From Pseudoalteromonas byunsanensis (GTDB taxonomy: Bacteria > Pseudomonadota > Gammaproteobacteria > Enterobacterales > Alteromonadaceae), in NCBI RefSeq assembly GCF_001854475.1, contig NZ_MNAN01000026.1, positions 1-64,000 on the forward strand: a stretch of DNA of 64,000 bases, read 5' to 3'. Of the stretch, positions 16,858 through 25,602 are shown piece after piece. The notes below the pieces were generated by a model. It ran no database searches, was not told the DNA's origin, and saw only the letters and a list, made by a program, of their open reading frames with translations. Made by a program: the position numbers and the translations under genes. Numbering within the stretch: position 1 is the stretch's first letter; every line of letters begins with the position of its first letter.

Positions 16858-17346
16858 ATGCGTTTGACAACATCAAGACTGATACTCAAGTCAATTACCC
16901 ATAGAGACGCGTTGGCCTTATATGGCGTATTAAATGACCCACTGGTTGCTCAGTATAATGATTATGGTGACTCTCTATCTCATCAGGACATAAAAGATCT
17001 CATTCAATGGGACTTGGAGCAGGGCTACTCAGGGCTAGGTTGTCGCATGACTATAACCAATACGCAAGGGCAATTGTTAGGAACCGTTGGCCTATACGAC
17101 TTTGATGCGGACACACACAGCGTTAAGATAGGTTTTGAACTGGCAAGTATTTATTGGCAACGTGGTTATATGATAGAAGCCATAGAGTGTGTATTGGAAA
17201 ACATCACCAAATTGTTGCATCTAACAGCGGATACGAGTGTGCTTGCTCATTTAGATGAACAAAACGTTCGCTCAGTTAACCTTTTATTGAAACTAGGGTT
17301 CACCAAGCAGTCATGCAATTTGTATGGGAAATTGCTAACAGTTTAA
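16858..17346 (+). CDS. GNAT-family N-acetyltransferase (RimJ/RimL type)
   Basis: The 162-aa protein starts with TSRLILKSITHRDA, the usual opening of the RimJ/RimL subgroup, followed by GLYDFDADTHSVKIGFELASIYWQRGYMIEA split over motifs A and B, where the acetyl-CoA-binding loop (R/Q-x-x-G-x-G/A) reads QRGYMIEA, and NVRSVNLLLKLGF, the conserved C-terminal helix. Targets of this subgroup are protein N-termini or small amines; the substrate here is unknown. The ribosome site is weak (AGGGC about 11 nt upstream). Confidence 0.8.
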   Translation: MRLTTSRLILKSITHRDALALYGVLNDPLVAQYNDYGDSLSHQDIKDLIQWDLEQGYSGLGCRMTITNTQGQLLGTVGLYDFDADTHSVKIGFELASIYWQRGYMIEAIECVLENITKLLHLTADTSVLAHLDEQNVRSVNLLLKLGFTKQSCNLYGKLLTV

Positions 17347-17383
17347 CGGGAAGAATAAATGACATAAGAACACATCTTACTAT

Positions 17384-17905
17384 CTATTGAATGGATTGCA
17401 GCTTATTACTGAGCAAACGTACCAGTGAATCTACATCGGAATTTTCATCATTCAAACCTACGATCAATGTCATAAAATAACAGTCCATCATGATGTCAGC
17501 TTTGTATGAGTCATATGGTTGGCCTTCAAACAGGGTGTGTTTAAATGCTTCAAGTTGTGCACTGAAGTAGTCGTGCTGCCATAGAATTCCGCCGATGAGC
17601 TCTTTACTAAATTCTCTATTACCTAAGTAAAATTGATATAAAAATTTGGCATAGTGCCTAAGTCTAAGGCGTGGCGTGTGTAATTTCTCAGATTGTGCTG
17701 CTTGAGCGAGAGTATGCTCGATCTTTTCATGCATGGCAGTTTTTAGAATATCTAACTTGGTAGGAAAGTGAGAAAAAACAGTCCCCGTGGCGACACCTGC
17801 TAATTGAGATATTTGCCGAGTAGTGGTTTGGGCAAAACCTTGATCGTTGAATAGCTGCCAACTAGCTTGCAGTATTTTTTGCTTAGTTGATGTTTTTTTA
17901 TTCAT
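17384..17905 (-). CDS. TetR-family transcriptional regulator
   Basis: The N-terminal helix-turn-helix is clear: KQKILQASWQLFNDQGFAQTTTRQISQLAGV, ending in GTVFSHFPTKLDIL, the recognition-helix signature of TetR. The 173-aa protein has a helical C-terminal ligand domain (about 60-173) with no match I can name. It is divergently transcribed from the small membrane protein at 18043. The 137-bp gap holds two copies of a GC-rich palindrome (17973-18010), which fits autoregulation and control of that neighbour. Confidence 0.88.
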   Translation of the reverse strand: MNKKTSTKQKILQASWQLFNDQGFAQTTTRQISQLAGVATGTVFSHFPTKLDILKTAMHEKIEHTLAQAAQSEKLHTPRLRLRHYAKFLYQFYLGNREFSKELIGGILWQHDYFSAQLEAFKHTLFEGQPYDSYKADIMMDCYFMTLIVGLNDENSDVDSLVRLLSNKLQSIQ

Positions 17906-17972
17906 ATTATTACCAGTTAGTTAGAGGTAAAGAGCATAACATATGGATAAAAAAATACCCAAAGCACTTGAA

Positions 17973-18010
17973 ATTGAGCGCGCTCATAAACGATAATGAG
18001 CGCGCTCAAT
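17973..18010. promoter_or_regulatory. Twin palindromic operator of the TetR regulator
   Basis: ATTGAGCGCGCTCAT (17973-17987) and its exact inverse (17996-18010) are separated by 8 bp. Each arm also contains the 10-bp self-palindrome GAGCGCGCTC, and their centres are 23 bp apart, about two helical turns. This is the expected form of a site binding two TetR dimers, midway between the divergent genes. Confidence 0.75.
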
Positions 18011-18042
18011 CTTATCTATATTAGCATTAAGGAAGGTGTAAT

Positions 18043-18240
18043 ATGAATTTTTTAGGTTATGTGTTGTTTTTACCGTTTATTGTTTTTTATAGCTACATTT
18101 TAGGACCCGCTTTAAAGGCGGTATTGATCCCTGGTGGTTTGGGAATTTTACTGTTGATTATGGGACCTAAGCCGTTTTTCTATCACATGAAACTGGCATT
18201 TGCTGATTACAGGGCAAACAAACCCGTAGAACTTTCGTAG
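18043..18240 (+). CDS. Small membrane protein under TetR control
   Basis: The 65-aa product has two hydrophobic helices (about 3-22 and 27-46) followed by a short basic, polar tail (YRANKPVELS). The ribosome site AAGGAAGG is strong. It is the only gene transcribed from the right side of the TetR operator, since ybiT is preceded by its own leader. No family is recognised; a small inner-membrane stress or efflux accessory protein is possible, but nothing in the sequence shows it. Confidence 0.65.
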   Translation: MNFLGYVLFLPFIVFYSYILGPALKAVLIPGGLGILLLIMGPKPFFYHMKLAFADYRANKPVELS

Positions 18241-18293
18241 TTTTACATGGCAGATTAGTTTAAAATCGGGTTTTTAGGCTTAGACAACTTCCT

Positions 18294-18307
18294 AGGAGCC
18301 CACTATT
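18294..18307 (+). promoter_or_regulatory. Shine-Dalgarno and ATT start codon of ybiT
   Basis: AGGAG at 18294-18298 is followed 6 nt later by ATT at 18305-18307, in frame with ybiT. The codons after ATT read [11 protein letters not shown], parallel to the LVSSNVTMQFG that follows the start of E. coli YbiT. No ATG, GTG or TTG lies at that position; the first in-frame ATG (18329) has no ribosome site. Confidence 0.7.
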
Positions 18308-19897
18308 TTAAGCGCAGCTAATGTCACCATGCAGTTTGGTGCAAAACCTCTTTTTGAGAATATTTCAGTAAAATTCGGCGACGGTAACCGCTATGGCCTG
18401 ATCGGAGCTAACGGTTGTGGTAAATCTACCTTCATGAAAATCCTTGGAGGTGAACTTGAACCTAGCACTGGCAATGTCAGCGTGTCTCCTAACACCCGTT
18501 TGGCTAAACTAAATCAGGATCAGTTTGCGTATGAACAATACAGTGTAATCGACACGGTAATTATGGGCCATAAAGAATTATGGACCATTAAAGCAGAACG
18601 TGACCGCATCTACTCTTTGCCAGAAATGAGTGAAGAGGATGGTATGAAAGTAGCCGACTTAGAAACCGAATTCGCCGAAATGGATGGTTACTCAGCTGAG
18701 TCAAAAGCAGGGGAATTACTGCTTGGTGTAGGTATCCCAACTGAGCAACATTATGGCCCTATGTCTGAGATTGCTCCAGGCTTCAAGCTTCGAGTGCTTT
18801 TAGCACAAGTACTGTTTGCAGATCCCGACATCATGCTGTTGGACGAACCTACCAACAACTTGGATATTTACACAATTAAATGGCTTGAGGATGTACTGAA
18901 TCAACGTGATTGCACCATGATAATCATCTCTCACGACCGTCACTTTCTAAATTCAGTATGTACGCATATGGCTGACATTGACTATGGTGAGTTACGTGTT
19001 TATCCGGGTAACTACGATGAGTACATGTTTGCTGCAACTCAGGCTCGCGAGAAGCTATTGAGTGAAAATGCTAAGAAGAAGGCGCAAATTGCTGAGCTTC
19101 AACAGTTTGTGTCGCGATTCTCTGCTAATGCCTCTAAAGCCAAGCAAGCTACGTCACGCGCTAAGCAGATAGATAAAATCCAGCTTGATGAAGTTAAAGC
19201 ATCTTCTCGACAGACGCCATTTATTCGTTTTGAGCAGTCAAAGCAGTTATTCCGTAATGCTTTGGAGATCCAAGAGCTGTCTCAAGGCTATGAAAACACT
19301 TTATTTTCAGGCTTAGAAGGTCTGGTTGAAGTGGGCGAGCGTATTGCCGTTATCGGTGAAAATGGTGTGGGTAAAACTACGTTACTAAACACATTGGCTG
19401 GCCGCATAGCGCCTAAATCAGGTGAATTTAAATGGTCTGAGAATGCTAATATTGGCTATTATGCGCAAGACCATGCGGATGAGTTTGAAAAAGCCCAGAA
19501 TGTTTTCGAGTGGATGGAACAATGGCAGCAAGAAGGCGATGACGAGCAGGTTGTTCGTAGTTACCTAGGTCGTATGTTATTTTCACAAAATGACATCAAA
19601 AAGCCTGTAAAAGTGTTGTCAGGTGGTGAACAAGGTCGTATGTTATTCGGTAAGTTAATGATGCATAAGCATAATATTTTGCTGATGGATGAACCTACCA
19701 ACCACATGGATATGGAATCTATTGAGGCACTGAACCTTGCGCTTGAGCAATATGAAGGCACTTTGTTCTTCGTTTCTCACGATAGACAATTTGTATCTTC
19801 ACTGGCTACTAGAGTGTGGGAGATCAAAGACGGTAAAGTTATTGATTTCAGAGGCACTTACGAAGAATATTTAGCAACACAAGAACAAGCTAAGTAA
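18305..19897 (+). CDS. ybiT: ABC-F family ATPase YbiT
   Basis: This soluble protein has two ABC domains and no membrane segments. The first has Walker [10 protein letters not shown], the second GENGVGKTT; both have LLDEPTNN / LMDEPTNH Walker B motifs and the H-loops SHDRHF and SHDRQF. The inter-domain linker (about 240-310) is the charged P-site tRNA interaction motif of ABC-F ribosome factors. The first-domain signature reads [12 protein letters not shown] instead of SGG, as in YbiT, and the second is LSGGEQGR. With the ATT start at 18305 the length is 530 aa, as I recall for the E. coli protein; starting at ATG 18329 would remove eight residues that match it. ABC-F proteins act on the ribosome; the exact role of YbiT is little known. 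A strong terminator follows. Confidence 0.9.
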   Translation: MLSAANVTMQFGAKPLFENISVKFGDGNRYGLIGANGCGKSTFMKILGGELEPSTGNVSVSPNTRLAKLNQDQFAYEQYSVIDTVIMGHKELWTIKAERDRIYSLPEMSEEDGMKVADLETEFAEMDGYSAESKAGELLLGVGIPTEQHYGPMSEIAPGFKLRVLLAQVLFADPDIMLLDEPTNNLDIYTIKWLEDVLNQRDCTMIIISHDRHFLNSVCTHMADIDYGELRVYPGNYDEYMFAATQAREKLLSENAKKKAQIAELQQFVSRFSANASKAKQATSRAKQIDKIQLDEVKASSRQTPFIRFEQSKQLFRNALEIQELSQGYENTLFSGLEGLVEVGERIAVIGENGVGKTTLLNTLAGRIAPKSGEFKWSENANIGYYAQDHADEFEKAQNVFEWMEQWQQEGDDEQVVRSYLGRMLFSQNDIKKPVKVLSGGEQGRMLFGKLMMHKHNILLMDEPTNHMDMESIEALNLALEQYEGTLFFVSHDRQFVSSLATRVWEIKDGKVIDFRGTYEEYLATQEQAK

Positions 19898-19906
19898 TGA
19901 TTGAAG

Positions 19907-19934
19907 AAAACCGCGCAAACAGCGCGGTTTTTTT
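19907..19934 (+). terminator. Rho-independent terminator of ybiT
   Basis: AAAACCGCGC (19907-19916) pairs with GCGCGGTTTT (19922-19931), with a 5-nt loop and a T run to 19934. It starts 9 bp after the ybiT stop. Confidence 0.92.
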
Positions 19935-20146
19935 ATTCATGGATAGTTTGAAAATGCGCTGAACTGAATTCAGTTGTGGCCACCACGGCAAGGTATTTAC
20001 GTTGCCGACTAGCCTGAAAATAATGGTATTACGTGGCTGATTAGGTATAATAGCGCGCAAAAATTATGGTCGCTTTGGGTACCCCTATTATTGCTCAAAA
20101 TGACATATTGTTACTGTATCGTTTAACTTAACACCGAGGATTTATT

Positions 20147-20629
20147 ATGACGGTTGGCATTATTATGGGTTCAAAGTCGGATTGGCCTACTATGCAGCAC
20201 GCAGCAGATATGTTGGACAAATTTGGCATCGAATACGAAACGAAAGTTGTTTCTGCACACCGTACTCCTCATTTGTTAGCCGATTACGCTTCTAGTGCTG
20301 CCGAGCGTGGTATCAAAGTGATTATTGCAGGTGCTGGTGGCGCTGCCCACTTACCTGGAATGGCAGCGGCGTTTACCAGTCTACCTGTGTTAGGTGTACC
20401 AGTTAAGTCAAAGACGCTAAATGGCGTAGATTCATTGTTATCAATTTGCCAAATGCCAAAAGGTGTTGCAGTTGGCACATTGGCAATAGGTGATGCGGGC
20501 GCTGCGAATGCAGGTTTGCTAGCTGCGCAAATTTTGGGTTGTCAGCAACCTGAGCTCTTTGCCAAAGTAGAAGCATTTCGCAAAGAACAAACAGAGACCG
20601 TATTAGCTAATCCAAATCCTGCAGAGTAA
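20147..20629 (+). CDS. purE: N5-carboxyaminoimidazole ribonucleotide mutase
   Basis: PurE converts N5-CAIR to CAIR in purine synthesis. The 160-aa protein begins [16 protein letters not shown], followed by [11 protein letters not shown] and [12 protein letters not shown], the conserved ribonucleotide-binding loops of class I PurE, and [19 protein letters not shown]. Ribosome site AGGA lies 8 nt upstream. A TATAAT hexamer at 20046-20051 is a possible -10 without a good -35. No PurR box is evident. purK follows after a single base, so the two are cotranscribed and act in sequence. Confidence 0.97.
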   Translation: MTVGIIMGSKSDWPTMQHAADMLDKFGIEYETKVVSAHRTPHLLADYASSAAERGIKVIIAGAGGAAHLPGMAAAFTSLPVLGVPVKSKTLNGVDSLLSICQMPKGVAVGTLAIGDAGAANAGLLAAQILGCQQPELFAKVEAFRKEQTETVLANPNPAE

Positions 20630-20630
20630 T

Positions 20631-21779
20631 ATGAATATTCTTGTTTTAGGAGCAGGGCAACTTGCTCGAATGATGAGTCTGTCTGCTACTCATTTAGACC
20701 TGCATGTACTGGCGTACGATGTAGGGTCGAAGCAGGTGATTGACCCAGTAACTTTTGCCACAAAAGAGTTTACGTTGGAACAAGCTATTACCCGCAGCCA
20801 TGCTATTACTGCTGAGTTTGAGCATATCCCACATGATGTTCTGACATTGTGCGCGCAAAGCGGCAAGTTCTATCCCGGTGCGCAGGCTATTGCAACCGGT
20901 GGAGATAGAGCCAAAGAAAAAGCACTTCTTGATAAAGCTAAAGTGGCATGTGCTCCTTATCAATTGATCACTGAAAAAGGTCACTTTTTAAATGCCATTG
21001 AGCGTTTGGAAATGCCACTTGTTGTAAAAACCTGCCAAGCAGGTTACGACGGGAAAGGTCAATGGCGAGTTAAACGTCAAGAAGACGTAGAGCAAATTTG
21101 GTCTGAAATGGCGACGTTTATAGCCTCAGGTACTGAACTTGCGCCGCACTCAATCATTGCAGAAAAAATGATCCCATTTGACCGCGAAGTATCCATCATT
21201 GGTGTGCGAGATAAGCAAGGTCAATGTAAAACTTATCCTCTAACGGAAAATCAGCATACCAATGGAGTGTTGACACTTTCAATTGCCGGAAAAGAAAAGT
21301 TGGCGATTGAACAACAAGCACAAGATGCGTTTAATGCTATAGCAAATGCTTTGGATTATGTAGGTGTACTGGCTATCGAATTTTTTGATGTACAGGGCAC
21401 TTTGTTGGTGAATGAAATCGCGCCTCGTGTTCATAACTCAGGACATTGGACCCAGCAAGGGTGCCATGTTAGCCAGTTCGAAAACCACATGCGTGCTGTT
21501 TCTGGTTTGCCTTTAGGGTCTACTGAGCTGATAAGACCTACTGCGATGATCAATGTGTTAGGGCAAAGCTCAATTCCACATTCAGTATTAGGTGTATCAG
21601 ATACAACTAGCCATTGGTACGCTAAAGAAGCAAAGCCTGGTCGTAAGATGGGGCACATCAATGTTTCTGGCAAGGACCTCAAACAGTTGGGGGAACGTTT
21701 AGATGATTTGGCTGCAATTTTACCAGAACACGATTATCCCGGCGTTAAAGCCACTGCGGATAGTTTAATCGGCGCCTAA
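20631..21779 (+). CDS. purK: N5-carboxyaminoimidazole ribonucleotide synthase
   Basis: PurK makes N5-CAIR from AIR, bicarbonate and ATP and supplies it to PurE, the preceding gene. The 382-aa ATP-grasp enzyme starts with ILVLGAGQLARMM, has EFEHIP, the nucleotide loop KTCQAGYDGKGQW, EKMIPFDREVSIIG, and the metal-binding NEIAPRVHNSGHWT near 270, then INVLG and KPGRKMGHIN. It starts 1 bp after the purE stop. A strong terminator follows. Confidence 0.97.
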   Translation: MNILVLGAGQLARMMSLSATHLDLHVLAYDVGSKQVIDPVTFATKEFTLEQAITRSHAITAEFEHIPHDVLTLCAQSGKFYPGAQAIATGGDRAKEKALLDKAKVACAPYQLITEKGHFLNAIERLEMPLVVKTCQAGYDGKGQWRVKRQEDVEQIWSEMATFIASGTELAPHSIIAEKMIPFDREVSIIGVRDKQGQCKTYPLTENQHTNGVLTLSIAGKEKLAIEQQAQDAFNAIANALDYVGVLAIEFFDVQGTLLVNEIAPRVHNSGHWTQQGCHVSQFENHMRAVSGLPLGSTELIRPTAMINVLGQSSIPHSVLGVSDTTSHWYAKEAKPGRKMGHINVSGKDLKQLGERLDDLAAILPEHDYPGVKATADSLIGA

Positions 21780-21787
21780 GTGTGATG

Positions 21788-21814
21788 AAACCGAGCAATT
21801 AGCTCGGTTTTTTT
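21788..21814 (+). terminator. Rho-independent terminator of purEK
   Basis: AAACCGAGC (21788-21796) pairs with GCTCGGTTT (21802-21810) around AATTA, followed by more T to 21814. It begins 8 bp after the purK stop. Confidence 0.92.
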
Positions 21815-21832
21815 ATAAATAATGATGTTGCT

Positions 21833-22765
21833 ATGATGCCTATACGAGCCATTCAGTACGCCTTTGTTAGTCTGTTTATATTGAGTTTCACTCCTTTTGC
21901 TAACCCAACATTGGCTCTGGCTCTAGGTGTCGGGTTTGCTTGGTTTTTGGGTAATCCATTGGAGCAGCTAAGTAATCAATTGAGTAAATGGTTACTTAAA
22001 ATTGCGGTAATTGGCCTTGGCTTTCACGTTAATATCTTGGAAGTGATTGAGGTTGGTCGTAGCTCGATTGTTTTAACCATTGTAAGCATTACAGCGATAA
22101 TAGGCTTGGGTGAAATACTCACACAAGCTTTTCGACTTAACCGAAATACAGGGGTGCTGATTTCATTTGGTACTGCTATTTGTGGGGGCAGCGCTATTGC
22201 TGCAATGGCGCCTGTGATCAAAGCCAAACAACACGAAATTGCGGTGGCTCTAGCGGTCGTTTTCTCTCTCAATGCTATTGGATTAGTTTTGTTTCCATGG
22301 CTTGGGAAGTCACTCATGCTCAGCGACAAACAATTTGCACTATGGGCTGCACTGGCAATACATGATACGAGTAGTGTAGTGGCTGCTGCCGCTACATATG
22401 GCCCAGTTGCTGTTGGTATTGCTACAACCATAAAGCTTACTCGCGCCATGTGGATTATTCCGTATACCGCGGCGGCTGGTGTTTTTTGGCGCAGCGAAGA
22501 GCGAGCCAGTATTCCATTATTTATTTTCGGCTTTTTATTGGCAGCGCTTTGTAACAGTTATTTTCCTCAATTCAATGAGCTTTGGCAGACTCTTTATATT
22601 GGTGCGAAGCAAATATTGGTGGCAACGTTGTTTTTAATTGGAGCTGGTGTGTCAAAAGCGGTTATAAAACAGACAGGTTGGCGCCCATTTGCCATGGCTA
22701 TCGTACTTTGGATCATTGTGAGCACCATACTGCTACTTCTCATTCTTGACGGATTGATTCAATAA
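21833..22765 (+). CDS. YeiH/UPF0324-family membrane protein
   Basis: The 310-aa protein is almost entirely hydrophobic with about nine or ten membrane helices. It carries the family segments LGVGFAWFLGNP, KWLLKIAVIGLGFHVN, the central GTAICGGSAIAA (positions about 112-123) and WAALAIHDTSSVVAAA, all typical of the YeiH/UPF0324 family, often annotated as putative sulfate exporters; that function is not firmly shown. The start has two ATGs in tandem (21833, 21836) and only a poor ribosome site. It is separated from purK by a terminator and is probably a single gene. Confidence 0.85.
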   Translation: MMPIRAIQYAFVSLFILSFTPFANPTLALALGVGFAWFLGNPLEQLSNQLSKWLLKIAVIGLGFHVNILEVIEVGRSSIVLTIVSITAIIGLGEILTQAFRLNRNTGVLISFGTAICGGSAIAAMAPVIKAKQHEIAVALAVVFSLNAIGLVLFPWLGKSLMLSDKQFALWAALAIHDTSSVVAAAATYGPVAVGIATTIKLTRAMWIIPYTAAAGVFWRSEERASIPLFIFGFLLAALCNSYFPQFNELWQTLYIGAKQILVATLFLIGAGVSKAVIKQTGWRPFAMAIVLWIIVSTILLLLILDGLIQ

Positions 22766-22812
22766 ATACGAACTTTTTTTGAACTGTTTTGTTTTTCTGT
22801 AGTCCTATATTT

Positions 22813-22908
22813 TGAGGCGTGGATAGGCCTCACTTCATAATCGTTGTCCATCAACGACTATGTGAGCGCAGAGAGTATTTGGCCAGTATCATTTACTGGC
22901 CTTTTTTT
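22813..22908 (+). ncRNA. Candidate small structured RNA ending in a terminator
   Basis: Three hairpins follow in order: TGAGGC/GCCTCA (22813-22832), CATAATCGTTG/CAACGACTATG with one mismatch (22836-22862), and the T-tailed GGCCAGTA/TACTGGCC (22881-22908). A terminator alone needs only the third. A TATATT lies just upstream at 22807-22812. It could equally be the 3' end of the yeiH-type transcript, so the call is tentative. Confidence 0.3.
22881..22908 (+). terminator. Rho-independent terminator
   Basis: GGCCAGTA (22881-22888) pairs with TACTGGCC (22894-22901), followed by seven T. It ends either the YeiH-type gene, 116 bp upstream, or a separate small RNA. Confidence 0.88.
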
Positions 22909-23000
22909 ATCTTGAAACTCTGTGATTAATCTTAAATTACATGAATTCCTGCCCTACATTTGCTTTAATAGCATTAATATCACAATCAATAAGAAGCGCT

Positions 23001-25487
23001 ATGATCAAACAATCTATCCTTTCGATTGCCGTGGCATCTAGTTTACTGCTCACGGGTTGTCAAACGACTCACCAAGCTGCTCAAAGCAGCGAAAAAAAAC
23101 AAACTTTTCAATCTGTAGTTACAACACCTGTGGACTTTGGTGGCGAAAATATTACGCTTGAGCAAGCGATGGCACACCCCGATTGGTTGGGTCGTCAGCC
23201 CCAAAGCGCTTTTTGGGCTGCTGATAGCAAGACAATTGTCTTTAATCGCAAGCAACAAGGGAGCGAACTTAGAGATACGTTTTCTGTAGAAGTTGGCGCA
23301 ACGAACGCAAAATCCAATCCAAATCAAGTTCTGCTCAGCCAACTACATACAATGGGTTCACACGATGCTATTTACTCAAATGATGGTAAGTACCAAGCTT
23401 ATACGTTTGAGGGGAATATATTCTTAAAGACCATAGCAACTGGCGCAATTACGCAGCTAACTCATAGTTCTGAGCGCGAATCGAGCCTACAGTTTTTACT
23501 TTCGGGGGAGCTTGCATATCGTATCGATAACACCCTCTATAAAATTAATCTAGCGACGGGCAGAACTCAGGAAATCGTAAAGCTTCATCTTAGTGATAAG
23601 CCAGCTGATGTAAAAGAACCAAGTACGTACATCGCAAAAGAGCAGCATAAGTTAATTGAATTTGTTGCGTTGCAGCATAAAAATAAACTGGATAAACAAA
23701 CTCGTGCTGAGCAGCTTAAACAGCAAAATTCAACCCTTGCTGATAATCAAATTTATCTTGGTAAAGGAAAACAACTTTTTGAAATTAGTCTATCTCCAAA
23801 AGGTGACAAGCTAGTAGCAGTAATTGGTGATAAGCGTTCATGGCGCGACGAGGGCGATATAATGCCCAATTACGTCAGCCAAGATGGACACATAGAATCT
23901 GTGCCAGCTCGTCGCAAGGTTGCAGATGCAAAAAGCCATTCATCAGAAGTGATCTTTATCGATCTTTTAGCACAGTCTCAGACCACATTGGCTTATGACA
24001 CTTTACCGGGCTTTGACGAAGATGTACTTGCCTCAGTCAAAGAAGAAAATGCGGCCAGAGAAGGTAAAACGTACGAGTCTAAAAAGCAGGCTCGAGATAT
24101 TAACCTTCTTCAGCAAAGAGGCTCGGATGCAGTGCAATGGAATAGCACAGGTGAACAGGTTGCGTTGATGCTCGAAGCGTGGGACAACAAAGACCGTTGG
24201 ATAGCAACAATTGATTTTGAAGGTCAAAAGCTAGTGTCTCAGCACCGTCTGCATGATGACGCTTGGATAAACTACGCTCATAACGACTTTGGTTGGTTCA
24301 ACAACAGCGACACGTTGTATTACTTGTCAGAGCAAAGTGGCTACAGCCATATTTATACCAAGCCGTTACAGGGCAAAGCCAAACAGTTGACGAAAGGGCA
24401 GTATGTTGTTTCTGATCTAACCCTAAGCAAAGATGATAACCATATCTACTTCAAAGCAAATGTTGAGCACCCAGGTCTGTATGAGATTTATCGTGTTAGT
24501 ACGCAAACGGGGCAGCGTGAGCAGCTCACTAACCTTGATGGTATGACAGATTATAGCTTGAGCCCTGATGAGACCAAGCTGCTGCTTACTCATTCTAAGA
24601 TTATGATGCCTCAAGAGTTGTATGTATCAAGCGTGGCACCGAATGCGGCTGCAACACGTTTGACCAACACGGTGTCTGAGGCGTTTTTAAATAAAAAATT
24701 GATAGCGCCAAAAATTGTAGCAGTCCCATCAAGCCATGGTGACCAACCGGTATATGCCAAAGTTTATTACCCTGCTGATTATGTTGAAGGTGAGACGGGT
24801 AAAAAGCGCAAAGCTGTTATCTTCAACCACGGTGCTGGCTATTTGCAAAACTCTCACATGGGCTGGTCCGTATATTTTAGAGAATTTATGTTTCATTCTT
24901 TATTAGCCAGTGAAGGCTATGTGGTAATGGACATGGATTATCGCGCTTCTAAAGGTTATGGTCGTGACTGGCGTACGGCAATATACCGTCATATGGGCAA
25001 ACCAGAAGTTGAAGATTTGGCTGATGGTGTAAAATGGATGGTAGATAACGCGAATGTTGATCAACAAGCTGTGGGAACATACGGTGGGTCATACGGCGGA
25101 TTCATGACTTTTATGGCGCTGTTTACTCAGCCGGATTTATTTAAAGCTGGTGCTGCAATAAGACCTGTAACAGATTGGGCTTATTATAACCGAGGTTATA
25201 CGTCTAACATTTTGAATCATCCAGATGTTGACCCAATTGCTTATGAACGAAGCTCACCAATTTACTTTGCTGAAGGCTTGAAAAATGAGCTTTTGATCAA
25301 TGCGCCTATGTTGGATGATAATGTATTTTTCCAAGACGTTGTACGCTTGGTACAGCGTTTGATTGAGTTAGAGAAAACTGGCTTTGAAACGGCGATTTAT
25401 CCAGTTGAACCTCATGGGTTTAGACAACCCTCAAGTTGGTTAGATGAATACCGACGTATTCACAAGCTGTTTAAAGAGAATCTATAA
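23001..25487 (+). CDS. S9-family peptidase lipoprotein (DPP IV-like)
   Basis: The ATG at 23001 is chosen because it gives a lipoprotein signal peptide with lipobox LTGC; the in-frame ATG at 22941 only adds a non-signal stretch. The 828-aa mature protein has a beta-propeller N-terminal part (about 60-570) and a C-terminal catalytic domain with nucleophile GSYGGF (Ser near 696), an acid in MLDDNVFFQD (Asp near 772) and a base in VEPHGFRQP (His near 803). This order and the DDNV / HG pattern match the DPP IV/acylaminoacyl peptidase branch of S9 serine peptidases. The loop before the acid reads LINAP instead of the usual LIHG. It is probably an envelope-bound exopeptidase for peptide nutrition. 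A terminator follows. Confidence 0.9.
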   Translation: MIKQSILSIAVASSLLLTGCQTTHQAAQSSEKKQTFQSVVTTPVDFGGENITLEQAMAHPDWLGRQPQSAFWAADSKTIVFNRKQQGSELRDTFSVEVGATNAKSNPNQVLLSQLHTMGSHDAIYSNDGKYQAYTFEGNIFLKTIATGAITQLTHSSERESSLQFLLSGELAYRIDNTLYKINLATGRTQEIVKLHLSDKPADVKEPSTYIAKEQHKLIEFVALQHKNKLDKQTRAEQLKQQNSTLADNQIYLGKGKQLFEISLSPKGDKLVAVIGDKRSWRDEGDIMPNYVSQDGHIESVPARRKVADAKSHSSEVIFIDLLAQSQTTLAYDTLPGFDEDVLASVKEENAAREGKTYESKKQARDINLLQQRGSDAVQWNSTGEQVALMLEAWDNKDRWIATIDFEGQKLVSQHRLHDDAWINYAHNDFGWFNNSDTLYYLSEQSGYSHIYTKPLQGKAKQLTKGQYVVSDLTLSKDDNHIYFKANVEHPGLYEIYRVSTQTGQREQLTNLDGMTDYSLSPDETKLLLTHSKIMMPQELYVSSVAPNAAATRLTNTVSEAFLNKKLIAPKIVAVPSSHGDQPVYAKVYYPADYVEGETGKKRKAVIFNHGAGYLQNSHMGWSVYFREFMFHSLLASEGYVVMDMDYRASKGYGRDWRTAIYRHMGKPEVEDLADGVKWMVDNANVDQQAVGTYGGSYGGFMTFMALFTQPDLFKAGAAIRPVTDWAYYNRGYTSNILNHPDVDPIAYERSSPIYFAEGLKNELLINAPMLDDNVFFQDVVRLVQRLIELEKTGFETAIYPVEPHGFRQPSSWLDEYRRIHKLFKENL

Positions 25488-25504
25488 AGCAAAGCGATGA
25501 ATAC

Positions 25505-25532
25505 AACGCCAGCTCTTAAGCTGGCGTTTTTT
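25505..25532 (+). terminator. Rho-independent terminator
   Basis: AACGCCAGCT (25505-25514) pairs with AGCTGGCGTT (25519-25528) around CTTA, followed by T to 25532. It ends the S9 peptidase transcript. Confidence 0.92.
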
Positions 25533-25602
25533 ATGCAAATATCGTGTGAAAATTGCATTGTATATTAGAATCTATACGAGATTTTATTAAAGGAATGCTG
25601 CA

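Noticed and set aside
20147..21779. PurR operator before purE
   Set aside because: No palindrome close to the known PurR box was found between 19935 and 20146.
22024..22449. 141-codon antisense ORF inside the YeiH-type gene
   Set aside because: The sense frame is a clear membrane protein family; the antisense product shows no motif.
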